Source: Streptomyces phyllanthi
GTDB taxonomy: Bacteria > Actinomycetota > Actinomycetes > Streptomycetales > Streptomycetaceae
DNA length: 33,148 nt
Assembly: GCF_009377205.1 (NCBI RefSeq)
Contig: NZ_VJZE01000055.1
Span: forward strand, 1-33,148
Direction of reading: 5' to 3'
This document shows, one piece after another, positions 19,178 through 28,072 of the stretch (positions are counted from its first letter, which is position 1; every line of letters starts with the position of its first letter). The translations under genes were made by a program, and so were the position numbers. The notes under the pieces are model-generated. The model was not told the origin of the DNA. It saw nothing but the letters and a program-made list of their open reading frames with translations, and did no database searches.

Positions 19178-22056
19178 CGACCGTCCCCCTTAGTCGTTCC
19201 TCGTGCTGAGCCGTCGCGGGCCCCGTCGCCCGCGACGTTCTCCTCTCGGCCGCGCTGCCAGCCCCGCTGGAGCGAGGCCATACGGCTGCGTACCTCGTCG
19301 GCGTCGCGTTCGGCCGGGTCAGCGCCGTCCGTACGGGCACTGTCGCGCTCGACACGCCGTGCCGGGCCGTCCTTCAGCTGCGGCGCCAGGCTGGCCTGCC
19401 GGACGCGCCGGGGCAGCGGCCTGTTCCCCGATTCTCCCTCGCCGCTCGCAGTGGCCGCGCCCGGGCTGGTCCCGGTGGTCTCGTTCGGCGGGGTCGCACG
19501 ACGGCGTCTGGGCAGCCCGGGCGGCTCCTGCGCGGCGCGGGAGACGGACCGCGCACCCGACTCCTTGCGGTCGGCGGGCGGAAGGGCCGACAGCCCGACG
19601 TGGTCGCCGCGGCGGGCCGGCAGCGGCCTCGGCGCCTCGAGTCCGGCCGACGATGCCGGTTCAGGCCTCTCCGAGGGCTTCCCGTCCCCGCGCCGGGGCC
19701 TCTCCGTCACGGGGCGGCCGTGCGAGCTGACGAGCTTGGGCGCCCTGCGCCGGGGCAGCTGTGCCGGGCCATCCGAAGCGTTGGTGTCGGCGTCGCCGAG
19801 GTGGGCGGGTTCGGCCCGGGGGTCGCGTCGCTGCTGCTGCTCGCCGGGGGCCCCGGCAATCGAGTGGCGCGGCCGGAACAGGCCGCCTCGCTCGCCGTCC
19901 TCGTCGTCGAGGGCATCCGGGAAGCCACCGAAGGCGTCGCCCAGACCGACCGGTGCGTCCAGGCCTGACGGCGTTTCCAGGCCGACCGGTGCGTCGAGGT
20001 CGACCGGGGCCTCCAGCTCGATCGGGCCGTCCAGCAGCGAGGGCGGGAGGCCGGGGAGCCGTACGGGTACCTCGGACAGGGCCGCCCGGCGTTCCGCCTC
20101 GAGTTCGGCCTCCCTGGAGGGATGGACCCGGTCGAGACGGAAGCCGACGCCGTTGGTGTCCGGGATGTCGTCCGTGAGGAGCGCGTCGGGGATGAAGACG
20201 ACGGCGGTGGTACCGCCGTACGGCGAGGGCTGGAGGGAGACGCGGACGTTCTGCCGCTGGGCCAGTCGGCTGACCACGAACAGACCGAGCCGGTCCGTGT
20301 CGGACAGCTCGAACTCGGGGGTCTCGGCGAGGCGCAGATTGGCTTCCAGGAGAGCCTCGGCCGCCATGCCCAGACCCCGGTCGTGGATCTCCAGGGTGAA
20401 GCCGTTGGCGACGCGCTCGCCCAGGACCTGGACGGCGGTGTGCGGTGGTGAGAACACCGTGGCGTTCTCCAGGAGTTCGGCCACGAGGTGGGTGAGGTCG
20501 GCGACTGCCGGGCCGGTGATGGCGACCCGGGGCAGCCTACGGACCTCGATGCGCTCGTAGTCCTCGACCTCGGCGACGGCGGCGCGCACGATGTCCATGA
20601 GCTGGATGGGTTTGCGCCACTGCCGGGACGGGGCGGCGCCGGAGAGGATGACCAGGCCCTCGGCGTGGCGGCGCATGCGCGTGGTGAGGTGGTCGAGGCG
20701 GAACAGGTCGGCGAGTTCCTCGGTGTCCTCGGTGCGGCGCTCCATGGTGTCGAGCAGGGTGAGCTGCTTGTGGAGCAGGACCTGGCTGCGGCGGGCGAGG
20801 TTGACGAAGACCTCGGAGATCCCGTCGCGGAGTTCGGATTGCTTGACGGCGGCCTCGACGGCGGCGCGCTGGAGGGTGTTGACGGCCTGTCCGACCTCGC
20901 CCATCTCGGTCTTGTCGTACTCCAGGCGCGGGACCTCGGTCTCCACGTCGACCTTCTCGCCCACGGAGAGGCGGCGCATCACGCTGGGCAGGCGGACCCC
21001 AGCCGCCTCGTGGGCGTCCTGGCGCAGGCGGCGCAGGTCGCGGACGAGCGACCGGCCGATGCGTACGGACATGAAGAGCGAGTACAGCAGGGCGGCGAGG
21101 CCCAGCACGCCCGCGATGACGGCCTTGAGGACGACGGTGACGACGAGCGGCCGGACCCGCTCCTGGAAGCGGTCGCCGGCCTCGATGTTGAGTTCGGCGA
21201 GTTCGTCGAGCACATCGTCCACCGCGCTGTCCCAGGTCTTCGCGGTGACGCCGCTGGGTTTGCCGGGCTCGGCGTTGATGACGGACTGTTCGGCGACGCG
21301 CAGGGGGCCCGTGCCCGCGTTGTCCCAGTAGTACTCGAAGCGTTCGCGTTCCGTGACGGGCAGCAGGGGCAGGGTGACCTCGTACATCAGCGTGCGCTGG
21401 GCGACGAGGTCCGAGACGTCACGGATCTCGTCGCGGGTGAAGCTGCCCGAGACGAAGGCCGAGCTGAGCAGCGCGTCCTCGCGGGAGAGCAGTTCACGCG
21501 CGCGGGCTACGTTGACGAGGGCACGGCCTTCCTTGTCCATCTCCACGTTGTCCAGGACGTGAAGGTTGGCCAGCATGGTGAAGCACGGGTCCACGAAGTC
21601 GTTGTAGGCCTCCAGGGCCTGGGAGACGTCGACAGTGCCCGCCTCGACGGCGCTGCGCAGGGAGGAGAGGCCGTCGAGGGAGTCCAGGATCGTGGTGAGG
21701 CGCGTGGCGGTGTCCTCGCCCATCTCGTCCTGTACGTCGCTGTCCTCGGCCTTCTTCCTGATGGCGGCAACGGCTTCGTCGGTGGCGTCCTGGCTGCGTT
21801 TCAGAGCGGTGAGGGCGTCGGAGGCGCGGGGGTCGGCGAGGTAGACGAGGGTCTGGCGGCGCTCCTCCTGGAGGACTTGGATGGTGTCCTCGGTGGGGTA
21901 GCCGATCTCCTCGACGACGTAGGAGACCTTGAAGAGCTGGTTGACGTCCCGGGCCGTGAGGAACGTCGCGAAGGCCCAGATGCCGGTCAGGGACAGCAGG
22001 GGCACGAGAAGCAGCGCCACGATCTTCCGGCGGATGGACTTCCCGCGAAAGCGCAT
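19174..22056 (-). CDS. cvnA: Conservon sensor histidine kinase-like protein CvnA
   Basis: The membrane sensor of the conservon, 960 residues from the ATG at 22056 (MRFRGKSIRRKIV), preceded by GGGGGAGG. Much upstream sequence is open in frame but is not protein-like. In order: a transmembrane helix (about 13-34, VALLLVPLLSLTGIWAFATF); an extracellular nitrate/nitrite-sensing-like helical domain (35-300); a second helix (about 302-329); a HAMP-like region; a dimer/phosphoacceptor-like segment near 419-440 (RRSQVLLHKQLTLLDTMERR); and an HATPase with the N-box ELLENATVFSPP near 524 and DRGLGMA. The last 300 residues are Pro/Arg-rich and disordered, with a hexapeptide repeat. Confidence 0.92.
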   Translation of the reverse strand: MRFRGKSIRRKIVALLLVPLLSLTGIWAFATFLTARDVNQLFKVSYVVEEIGYPTEDTIQVLQEERRQTLVYLADPRASDALTALKRSQDATDEAVAAIRKKAEDSDVQDEMGEDTATRLTTILDSLDGLSSLRSAVEAGTVDVSQALEAYNDFVDPCFTMLANLHVLDNVEMDKEGRALVNVARARELLSREDALLSSAFVSGSFTRDEIRDVSDLVAQRTLMYEVTLPLLPVTERERFEYYWDNAGTGPLRVAEQSVINAEPGKPSGVTAKTWDSAVDDVLDELAELNIEAGDRFQERVRPLVVTVVLKAVIAGVLGLAALLYSLFMSVRIGRSLVRDLRRLRQDAHEAAGVRLPSVMRRLSVGEKVDVETEVPRLEYDKTEMGEVGQAVNTLQRAAVEAAVKQSELRDGISEVFVNLARRSQVLLHKQLTLLDTMERRTEDTEELADLFRLDHLTTRMRRHAEGLVILSGAAPSRQWRKPIQLMDIVRAAVAEVEDYERIEVRRLPRVAITGPAVADLTHLVAELLENATVFSPPHTAVQVLGERVANGFTLEIHDRGLGMAAEALLEANLRLAETPEFELSDTDRLGLFVVSRLAQRQNVRVSLQPSPYGGTTAVVFIPDALLTDDIPDTNGVGFRLDRVHPSREAELEAERRAALSEVPVRLPGLPPSLLDGPIELEAPVDLDAPVGLETPSGLDAPVGLGDAFGGFPDALDDEDGERGGLFRPRHSIAGAPGEQQQRRDPRAEPAHLGDADTNASDGPAQLPRRRAPKLVSSHGRPVTERPRRGDGKPSERPEPASSAGLEAPRPLPARRGDHVGLSALPPADRKESGARSVSRAAQEPPGLPRRRRATPPNETTGTSPGAATASGEGESGNRPLPRRVRQASLAPQLKDGPARRVERDSARTDGADPAERDADEVRSRMASLQRGWQRGREENVAGDGARDGSARGTTKGDGR
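19936..20025 (-). repeat. Five 18-bp repeats inside cvnA (hexapeptide PxxLxx)
   Basis: The cvnA tail encodes PIELEA, PVDLDA, PVGLET, PSGLDA and PVGLGD in direct succession at about residues 678-707, with DNA repeating every 18 bp. It probably forms an extended linker; the copy number may vary between strains. Confidence 0.85.
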
Positions 22057-22118
22057 GGCCTCCCCCAGCTCGGCCCTCGCCGCACCGAGGGCACAAAGTG
22101 CGTCAACAAACGCCCGTG

Positions 22119-22148
22119 AGCCTACTACTGGGACACAGGTAACTCGAA
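22119..22148 (-). promoter_or_regulatory. Promoter candidate for cvnA
   Basis: On the minus strand TTCGAG (22143-22148) and TAGGCT (22119-22124) are 18 bp apart, about 63 bp upstream of the cvnA ATG. The -35 is a partial match. Confidence 0.4.
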
Positions 22149-22476
22149 GGGCCGTCCGTGCCCGTGCTCCCCGTTCAGGGCGCGGGACATGGGGAGTTGT
22201 CCGTTCATTACGGGAGATTGCCTCCTGCGGCCCGGCACTTGGGACGCTGACTTCCCGTCGGGGGACCTTGCCGGTTGGCCGGAATTCTTCGTTCGCCGGG
22301 AATCTTTGGCGGACGCCGTTCGTCTTTCTGTACAGGAATCGGGGGCGGAATCGGCCATAGGCGCCGCATGCCGCGCTCAGGCGGCGTAAATCAGCGCAAG
22401 CCGGGCAACAGGAGGGGTGCCGGGGTCTCATGGTCCCGGAGTGAACTGGCTGCCGGCGGTGGGGAGTGACGAGTTG
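22149..22476. other. Divergent intergenic region, cvnA / membrane protein gene
   Basis: No gene is supported here. The segment 22275-22340 is richer in A/T and carries the related stretches CCGGAATTCTTCG and CCGGGAATCTTTGG, possible half-sites. The promoter of the plus-strand membrane protein gene should lie here; the likeliest area is TCTTTCTGTACAGGAATC near 22324-22341. Confidence 0.35.
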
Positions 22477-23139
22477 ATGGGCACGGCGGAGCGGCGCTCG
22501 GCGCCCGGGGGCGGCGTGGCGACATCCGAGGCGGAGGACGGACGGGAGCGCGGGTCGGATCCGGGCATTCCGGTGGGCACCGCGTCCCGGCAGCACGGGA
22601 CGGCGGACATACGGCAGGAGACAACGGGCGGGCAGCGGGAGAAGACGGACGGTCAGCACGGGACAGCAGGCACGCAGCACGGGACGACACGATCTCCGTA
22701 CGAGATCAGTGGTGACGAGATCAGTGGTGCCGAAGAGCGGCCGAACTACCGGGCGTTGTGGGTCGAGGAGCCCGCGCGGAAGCGGCGGATGCCGGATCCG
22801 GTGCGGACGGCGGCCGTGCGAGCGGTGCTCATCATCGCGGTCACACTGGTCCAGGCGATGGTGGCGTTCCTGTGCACGATGGCCGGTTCCTGGCTGGCCT
22901 TCCCCATGGTCCTCAGCAGTGTCGCCAGCACGGTCGTGGCGACCTGGGGCGCGCTGGACGTGTGGGTGACGCGCCAGGTGTGGAACCAGCGGAACGGGGT
23001 GGTGTCCGCGCCCAGCAGTACGGCCCGGGCCCTGCGCCGGGAGCGCCGCCGGGCCAGGCGGCAGGCACGGGCGGCCGCGCGGAGCCAGGCGCGAATACAC
23101 CGGCGGCAGGGCAGGGCCGGACAGCTGTCGCACTCGTAG
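22477..23139 (+). CDS. Small two-helix membrane protein with disordered N-terminus
   Basis: I do not recognise the family. From ATG 22477 (MGTAERRSAPGG; GGGGAG about 10 bp ahead) it has 220 residues; GTG starts at 22417 or 22441 are possible and add up to 20 residues. The first 110 residues are low-complexity, with QHGT and similar steps coming from three copies of CAGCACGGGAC in the DNA. Two adjacent membrane segments follow (AVRAVLIIAVTLVQAMVAFLCTMAGSWLAFPMVLSSVASTVVATWGAL). The tail is very basic (RALRRERRRARRQARAAARSQARIHRRQ), so both ends should face the cytoplasm. It is divergent from cvnA and may share its control. Confidence 0.75.
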   Translation: MGTAERRSAPGGGVATSEAEDGRERGSDPGIPVGTASRQHGTADIRQETTGGQREKTDGQHGTAGTQHGTTRSPYEISGDEISGAEERPNYRALWVEEPARKRRMPDPVRTAAVRAVLIIAVTLVQAMVAFLCTMAGSWLAFPMVLSSVASTVVATWGALDVWVTRQVWNQRNGVVSAPSSTARALRRERRRARRQARAAARSQARIHRRQGRAGQLSHS

Positions 23140-23285
23140 GGCAGCGGCACAGGACGGGCGTGCTGGTCGAGCACCGGATGGAGACCGCTGCCGACGCCTC
23201 CGCGCCCCCGTCCACCGCTTCTCCGGCGGCCGAGTGAGCGCGGCGCCAGGCGGGGAGGTCAACTTCCCCTGCTGATGCGGGTCGA

Positions 23286-23343
23286 GCGCCCCTTCGGGGC
23301 GCGGGGAACTGCGCGACCGGGCATGGGCGGCCCGCAGTTCCCC
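23286..23343. repeat. Dispersed streptomycete G/C palindrome, likely bidirectional terminator
   Basis: GCGCCCC-TTC-GGGGCGC (23286-23302) is followed directly by GGGGAACTGCG (23303-23313), whose complement CGCAGTTCCCC is at 23333-23343. This double hairpin resembles an element I know to recur between Streptomyces genes. It lies between the convergent stops of the membrane protein and the SMC-like gene, where a terminator is expected. Confidence 0.75.
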
Positions 23344-23355
23344 ACTGCCGCGCGT

Positions 23356-26300
23356 CTACGGGGCGCTCGGCGCGGGCCGCTTGAACATCCGCGTCGCCGT
23401 GATCTCGCTGTGCACGGCCTCCCCCGCCTGAGGCTGCTGCGGCAGTCCCGGGCGGAGATGTTCCTCCACTCGGATGTACTTGAGCCCGGCACGCAGATCC
23501 GCATCGTTCCGCAGGCGGATCACCAGCGGGAACTCGGCCAGCGCGGTCGTGTCGAACAGGCCCGTGGTGTAGAGGAGCTGGACACCGAGGGCGTCCGACA
23601 CGGCCCGCTGCAACTCCAGCAGATACGTCGCGTTCGCGCGCCCGATCGGGTTGTCGAGGAACAGCGTGCCCGCGTGCCGGTGCTTGTCGCGGCCCCGGTC
23701 GTTGGAGCGCAGGGCCGCCATCGTGCAGTACAGCGCGATGGCGGCCGTGAGCAGCTGGCCGCCCGAGAACACGTCCCCCATCTGCCCGACGGGCACGCGC
23801 TCGGCGCGCAGCACGGCGTCCGGCTTGAGGATCTCAACGGCGACACCCTTCGGCTGGAGCGCGGCACTGACCCCTCTGAGCAGTAGGGACATACCGTCGC
23901 GCCGCAGGTCGGAGTTCTTCTTGACGGCCGCGCGGGTGGCATCGTCGATGACCTCACCGAGCCGTTCGACGAGCGTCGCCTGATCGGGCTCCTCGAAGCG
24001 GATGCGCAGGAACTCCTGCCCTGACCACTCGCCGAGCCCCTCGGGCAGGCGGGACAGCCGCTGGGCGGACCGCAGGGTGGCCAGCGCCGACTCGACCAGC
24101 CCCCGCAACCGGTCCACGATCGAGTCGCGGTTGCGCTCCAGCTGCTCCAACTCGTCCGTGAGGACGCGTAGCCGGGGCGCGAAGGCGTCCGCCCACTTCT
24201 GCGCGTGCTCGGGCAGCGCGGACGCGGGCAGTTCACGGATCTGCTGGCGGGCAGGCGTGCGCACCTGCTCGTAGCGTGTGGAGTTGGCGTGCCGTACGAG
24301 GACGTCGCCCGCCTCGCGTACGGCGGCCTCGGCGGCGGACAGGTCGGAGGCGCAGCCGCGCAGCGAGCGACGGGCCTCGGCGGCGGCCGCCCGGGCCTCG
24401 GCGAGGCTGCCGGGGTACGGCTCCGGCTGTTCCTGCTCCCCCTCGCTCGCGTGCTCACGGAGGAGGTCCCGGAGCAGGGCGGCCGTCTCGTCGAAGCCGC
24501 CGGCCGCGTCCTCGGCGGCGCGATGGGCCTCCAGCAGCTCGGCGTGGGCCTCACGGTCCTGGGTCAACGCCTCGGTGCGGGAGGCGAGTTCGGCGGTGGC
24601 GGTACGCAGCAGCGCCTGGGCGTGCTCGGCGTCGCGCGGGACCTGCTCCTCGGGCAGCTCGGTGTGCGCCTCGCCGTCCTCGGGCGCGTGCCGCTCGGCC
24701 TCGCCGCGCAGCCGCCCGAGTTGTTCGCTCGCGGTGGACATACGGGTCTCCAGGAGCTGCACCAGCTCCTCGGCACGGGCTGCGGCGGCCTGCCGGGAGG
24801 GCCCGTCGGAGCCGTCGGGGGACTCGAGGAGCTGCTCGGCGCGGTTGCGGACCTTGTTGCTGAGCCGGTCCAGTTCCGCACGCGCGGCGCTCTCGTCGCT
24901 CTCGGCCCGGGCCTGCTCGGCCCGCAGATCGGCACCGACGCCGACCTTCTCGTACACCTGGGAGGCGGCGCGGTACGCCTCGCGGAGGGCCGGCAGGGAC
25001 GACTTCGGCGTGTCCGTGCCGTCGTCCGGTACGTCGTCGGGAGCGCCCGCGATCTCGGCGCGCTCGGCACGCAGGGCGCGCGCCGTGCGGCGGGCGTCGT
25101 CGGCGGCGCGCTGGGCGCCACGGCGGTCCTCGTCGGCGGCCCGGGCGCGCTCCAGGCAGATCTGGGCGCGGGCCTCCGACTCGGCGGCCTCGTCGGCGAG
25201 TTCGCGCAGCTTGACCTGCCAGCCGGAGCGCTCGCGCAGCCGGAAGGCGAGTCCGGCGAGGGCGTCGGCGGAGCGCCGGGCCTTCTGTGCGGCCTCCTGC
25301 CGCTCGTCGCGCACCTGGGCGGCCTCGGAGGCGGCCTCCTCCGCCTCGGCCCGTACGGTCCGTGCCTCCGCGAGCTCGGCCTCGGACTCCTCGGCGAACG
25401 CGCGCGTCTCCCGCGCCGCGGTCGCGAGCTCGGTGAGTCGTCCGGCGGGGCAGCCCGTGCGCCACGAGGCGAGCCGCGCGGCGAGTTCCCGGTCCTTGCC
25501 GAGGCGCGCGGCGAGCACGCGGATCTCGTCGTCCCGTTCGGTCGCCCGGGCGCGCAGCGCCTGCCGTTCCTCGTCGGCGGCGTGCTCGTCGTGCATGGCG
25601 GGGTTCGGCGGGACGAGGAAGACGTCGCCCTCGTTCTCGTCGAGGGCCGGGGTGGGTGCGAGGAGTGCGGCGGCGGTGCCCACGGCCACGGCGGACCTGG
25701 GCAGCAGCGCGGCGTCGGCGAGGGCCTGGCGGGCCCGGGCGTGGGTGGCCGGGTCGGTGATGATCACGCCATCGACGAGCTCCGGCCGCGCGGCCAGCAC
25801 GCGCGCGTGGTCGGCCGGGTCGATGGCCTGGGCGAGGTAGCGCCAGCCGGGCAGGGCGGGAATGCCGTGCTCGCCGAGGAACTCGACGGTGGCCAGCACA
25901 TCCGGTCCCGGCGGCAGCAGCCCGCCGTCACCGAGGGCGCCGAGGATCCGGGCGTCGTCGGCGGCGGCGGTCCGCAGCTCGAAGAGGTGCCGCTCGGTGG
26001 AGGCCACGTTCGCGTCGAGCAGCTCACGCAGTTCGTCGGCGTAGCGGTCCAGCTCTTCGGGGGTGAGGGGCCCTTCGTCCGTAACCGAGGAGCCTTCGTC
26101 CGTGGCCCGGGAGCCGGTGTCCACGGGGTCCGCCGCCGTGGTGTCGTCGCGTCGCTGCCGCGGAACCGCGGGGCGCGCGCCCTTGCCGCCGCCGAGGCCC
26201 AGCAGCTCCACGAGCCGTTCCTCCGCCGCCAGCGCCTCGGCGGTGCGGCGCTCCCCGTCGTACGCGCGCTCGGCGGCGGCTGCCGCGTCCGCCGCGCGGG

Positions 26301-28032
26301 CCGCGGTGAGCTCGGCCCGCGACTCGGCGGAGGCCGCCTCCCGTGCGTGCTCGGAGGCGCGGCGGGACGCCTCGCGCGCGGTGTCCCAGGCGGCGACGGC
26401 CGTCTTCTCGGCGTCGCTCGCGGCGAGCGCGGCCCGCGCGGGATCGGCGTCCGGCGCGCTGTCGTCGAGCCAGCCCGCGCGGACGGCCTCGGCGGTCTCC
26501 TGCTCGACCTCGGTGAGCCGCTGCCGCAGGTGCCCGGCCTCACTGCGGGCCCGCTGGGCTTCGGTCGCGGCGGCCGTCGAGTCCCGGTACGCGGCCTCGC
26601 TCACCTCCTGGAGCGCGCCGGACCGCTCCTCCTCCTCGTTCGCGAGCGTCTCGGCGCTCTCGGCGGCGCCGTGGAGGGCACGTACGAGGTCGACGGCGGC
26701 CTTGGCGCGGGCGGCGAGCGCGGGGGCGGCGTCCCGCTCGGCCTCCTGGATCGCGGCGGCCACGCGCGCGACCCGGTCGGCGGCCGCACGGTGGCGGAGC
26801 ACGGCCTCGGCGGCCTGCCAGGCGGAGTGCAGGGTGCGTGCGTCGGCGAGCTCGCGCTTCTGCGCGGCGGCCGACTTCTCGGCTCCGGCGAGCGCCAACG
26901 AAGCGTGCCGGTAAGCGAGTTCGGCCGCGATCAGCGCGGTGCGCTCGCGGGCACCCTCGGCGTGCGTGACCGCGTACGCGGCGGCGGTGACCCGCTGGGC
27001 GAGGTCGGTGCCTCGCAGACGCTCCTGCGCGGCTCTCGCGGACAGGCGCCGGGCCAGCGTCCGGGTCCGCCGCTCGGCGCCGGCGTGGATGTCCCGCGCG
27101 CGTGACCTGGCCTCGGCCGCTTCCACGATCCGGCCGAGCAGGTCGACGGAGCCCGCCGTGAAGTCCCGCTCGGCGATCAGCTCGGCACGCCGGCCCAGCT
27201 TGTTGCCGAAGCCGCCGACCAGGTCCGCGAGGCCGTCGGTGTCCCGGGTGTCGGTCACGGCCCGCAGCAGCAGATCGGTGAAGTCGGAGTCCTTCTTGAC
27301 CGCGAAGAGTCCCGCGGCCTCGCCCTCGTCGGCGTTCATCTCCCGCTGGTAGCGGAAGAGTTCGGGGTCGAGACCGAGGTCCGTCAGATGCTCGTTCCAG
27401 CGGTCGTGGATCTCCTCCCAGTGCACTTCGAGGTACGGGTACGCCTTGCCCGCCTCCATGAGCGCGTCCCGGAAGCCCTTCATGGTCCGGCGCCGCCCCT
27501 TCGCGCCCGACTGCCCCTCGACGGGCGGCCGTACGGTAGTGGACTCGGCGACGGGCAGGTTGTCCAGGCTCAGCCCGGGTCCGGGCCGGAAGGAGTACCA
27601 GGCCTCGGCGAACTTCCGCGGGTCGTTGGAGACCTGCCGCCCCCGCCATTCGCTCACCTTGCCGACGACGACGCACTCACCGGTCAGCGTGTGCTGCCAC
27701 TCCAGGGCGACATGCCCGCAGTCGTCCGCGAGCAGGAACTTCCGCAGCACACCGGAGCTGGCGCCGCCCAGCGTGTTCCGGTGGCCCGGCAGCATCACCG
27801 AGAAGATCAGCTTGAGCAGCACCGACTTGCCGCCGCCGTTCTCCAGGAAGAGCACGCCCGCGGGCGCCGGGCGGCGCGGCGGCCCGGTGGGCTCCTCCTC
27901 GAAGAACTCCGCCTGCTGGGGCGCGGGGTCGGGCACGGGCCGGCCCACACCCCGCAGGTCCAGCACGGTGTCGGCGTAGCGCGCACCGGCCGGCCCGATG
28001 GAGTAGAGGCGGATCCGGGACAGCTCGTACAT
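23356..28032 (-). CDS. SMC/MukB-like coiled-coil ATPase (1558 residues)
   Basis: A long two-headed coiled-coil ATPase, expected to form rod-shaped dimers acting on DNA. The N-terminal head has a Walker A-like FLENGGGKSVLLK (K69) and a MukB-like stretch HRNTLGGASSGVLRKFLLADDCGHVALEWQ. Ala/Glu/Arg-rich coiled coil runs from about 330 to 700 and 820 to 1300. Between them, about 700-810, a globular hinge-like block begins GLLPPGPDVLATVEFLGEHGIPALPGW. The C-terminal head has the ABC signature FSGGQ (1422-1426) and Walker B TLFLDNPIG (D1460), with asparagine where the catalytic glutamate is usual. It is last in a three-gene unit, 40 bp after the winged-helix gene. It does not read like the TIGR02680 proteins I can recall. 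Confidence 0.88.
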   Translation of the reverse strand: MYELSRIRLYSIGPAGARYADTVLDLRGVGRPVPDPAPQQAEFFEEEPTGPPRRPAPAGVLFLENGGGKSVLLKLIFSVMLPGHRNTLGGASSGVLRKFLLADDCGHVALEWQHTLTGECVVVGKVSEWRGRQVSNDPRKFAEAWYSFRPGPGLSLDNLPVAESTTVRPPVEGQSGAKGRRRTMKGFRDALMEAGKAYPYLEVHWEEIHDRWNEHLTDLGLDPELFRYQREMNADEGEAAGLFAVKKDSDFTDLLLRAVTDTRDTDGLADLVGGFGNKLGRRAELIAERDFTAGSVDLLGRIVEAAEARSRARDIHAGAERRTRTLARRLSARAAQERLRGTDLAQRVTAAAYAVTHAEGARERTALIAAELAYRHASLALAGAEKSAAAQKRELADARTLHSAWQAAEAVLRHRAAADRVARVAAAIQEAERDAAPALAARAKAAVDLVRALHGAAESAETLANEEEERSGALQEVSEAAYRDSTAAATEAQRARSEAGHLRQRLTEVEQETAEAVRAGWLDDSAPDADPARAALAASDAEKTAVAAWDTAREASRRASEHAREAASAESRAELTAARAADAAAAAERAYDGERRTAEALAAEERLVELLGLGGGKGARPAVPRQRRDDTTAADPVDTGSRATDEGSSVTDEGPLTPEELDRYADELRELLDANVASTERHLFELRTAAADDARILGALGDGGLLPPGPDVLATVEFLGEHGIPALPGWRYLAQAIDPADHARVLAARPELVDGVIITDPATHARARQALADAALLPRSAVAVGTAAALLAPTPALDENEGDVFLVPPNPAMHDEHAADEERQALRARATERDDEIRVLAARLGKDRELAARLASWRTGCPAGRLTELATAARETRAFAEESEAELAEARTVRAEAEEAASEAAQVRDERQEAAQKARRSADALAGLAFRLRERSGWQVKLRELADEAAESEARAQICLERARAADEDRRGAQRAADDARRTARALRAERAEIAGAPDDVPDDGTDTPKSSLPALREAYRAASQVYEKVGVGADLRAEQARAESDESAARAELDRLSNKVRNRAEQLLESPDGSDGPSRQAAAARAEELVQLLETRMSTASEQLGRLRGEAERHAPEDGEAHTELPEEQVPRDAEHAQALLRTATAELASRTEALTQDREAHAELLEAHRAAEDAAGGFDETAALLRDLLREHASEGEQEQPEPYPGSLAEARAAAAEARRSLRGCASDLSAAEAAVREAGDVLVRHANSTRYEQVRTPARQQIRELPASALPEHAQKWADAFAPRLRVLTDELEQLERNRDSIVDRLRGLVESALATLRSAQRLSRLPEGLGEWSGQEFLRIRFEEPDQATLVERLGEVIDDATRAAVKKNSDLRRDGMSLLLRGVSAALQPKGVAVEILKPDAVLRAERVPVGQMGDVFSGGQLLTAAIALYCTMAALRSNDRGRDKHRHAGTLFLDNPIGRANATYLLELQRAVSDALGVQLLYTTGLFDTTALAEFPLVIRLRNDADLRAGLKYIRVEEHLRPGLPQQPQAGEAVHSEITATRMFKRPAPSAP

Positions 28033-28072
28033 GGCGGCGGAACTCTCGCAGTCGTAAGGGTGGTTCGTACGG

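Noticed and set aside
22057..23262. N-terminal extension of CvnA by 402 residues
   Set aside because: It would run antisense through the membrane protein gene; the composition is not protein-like, and the ATG at 22056 has a strong ribosome site just before the first membrane helix.
24205..27105. A 966-codon open frame on the plus strand
   Set aside because: It is antisense to the SMC-like gene, low-complexity (Gly/Leu/Arg-rich) and without any domain motif.
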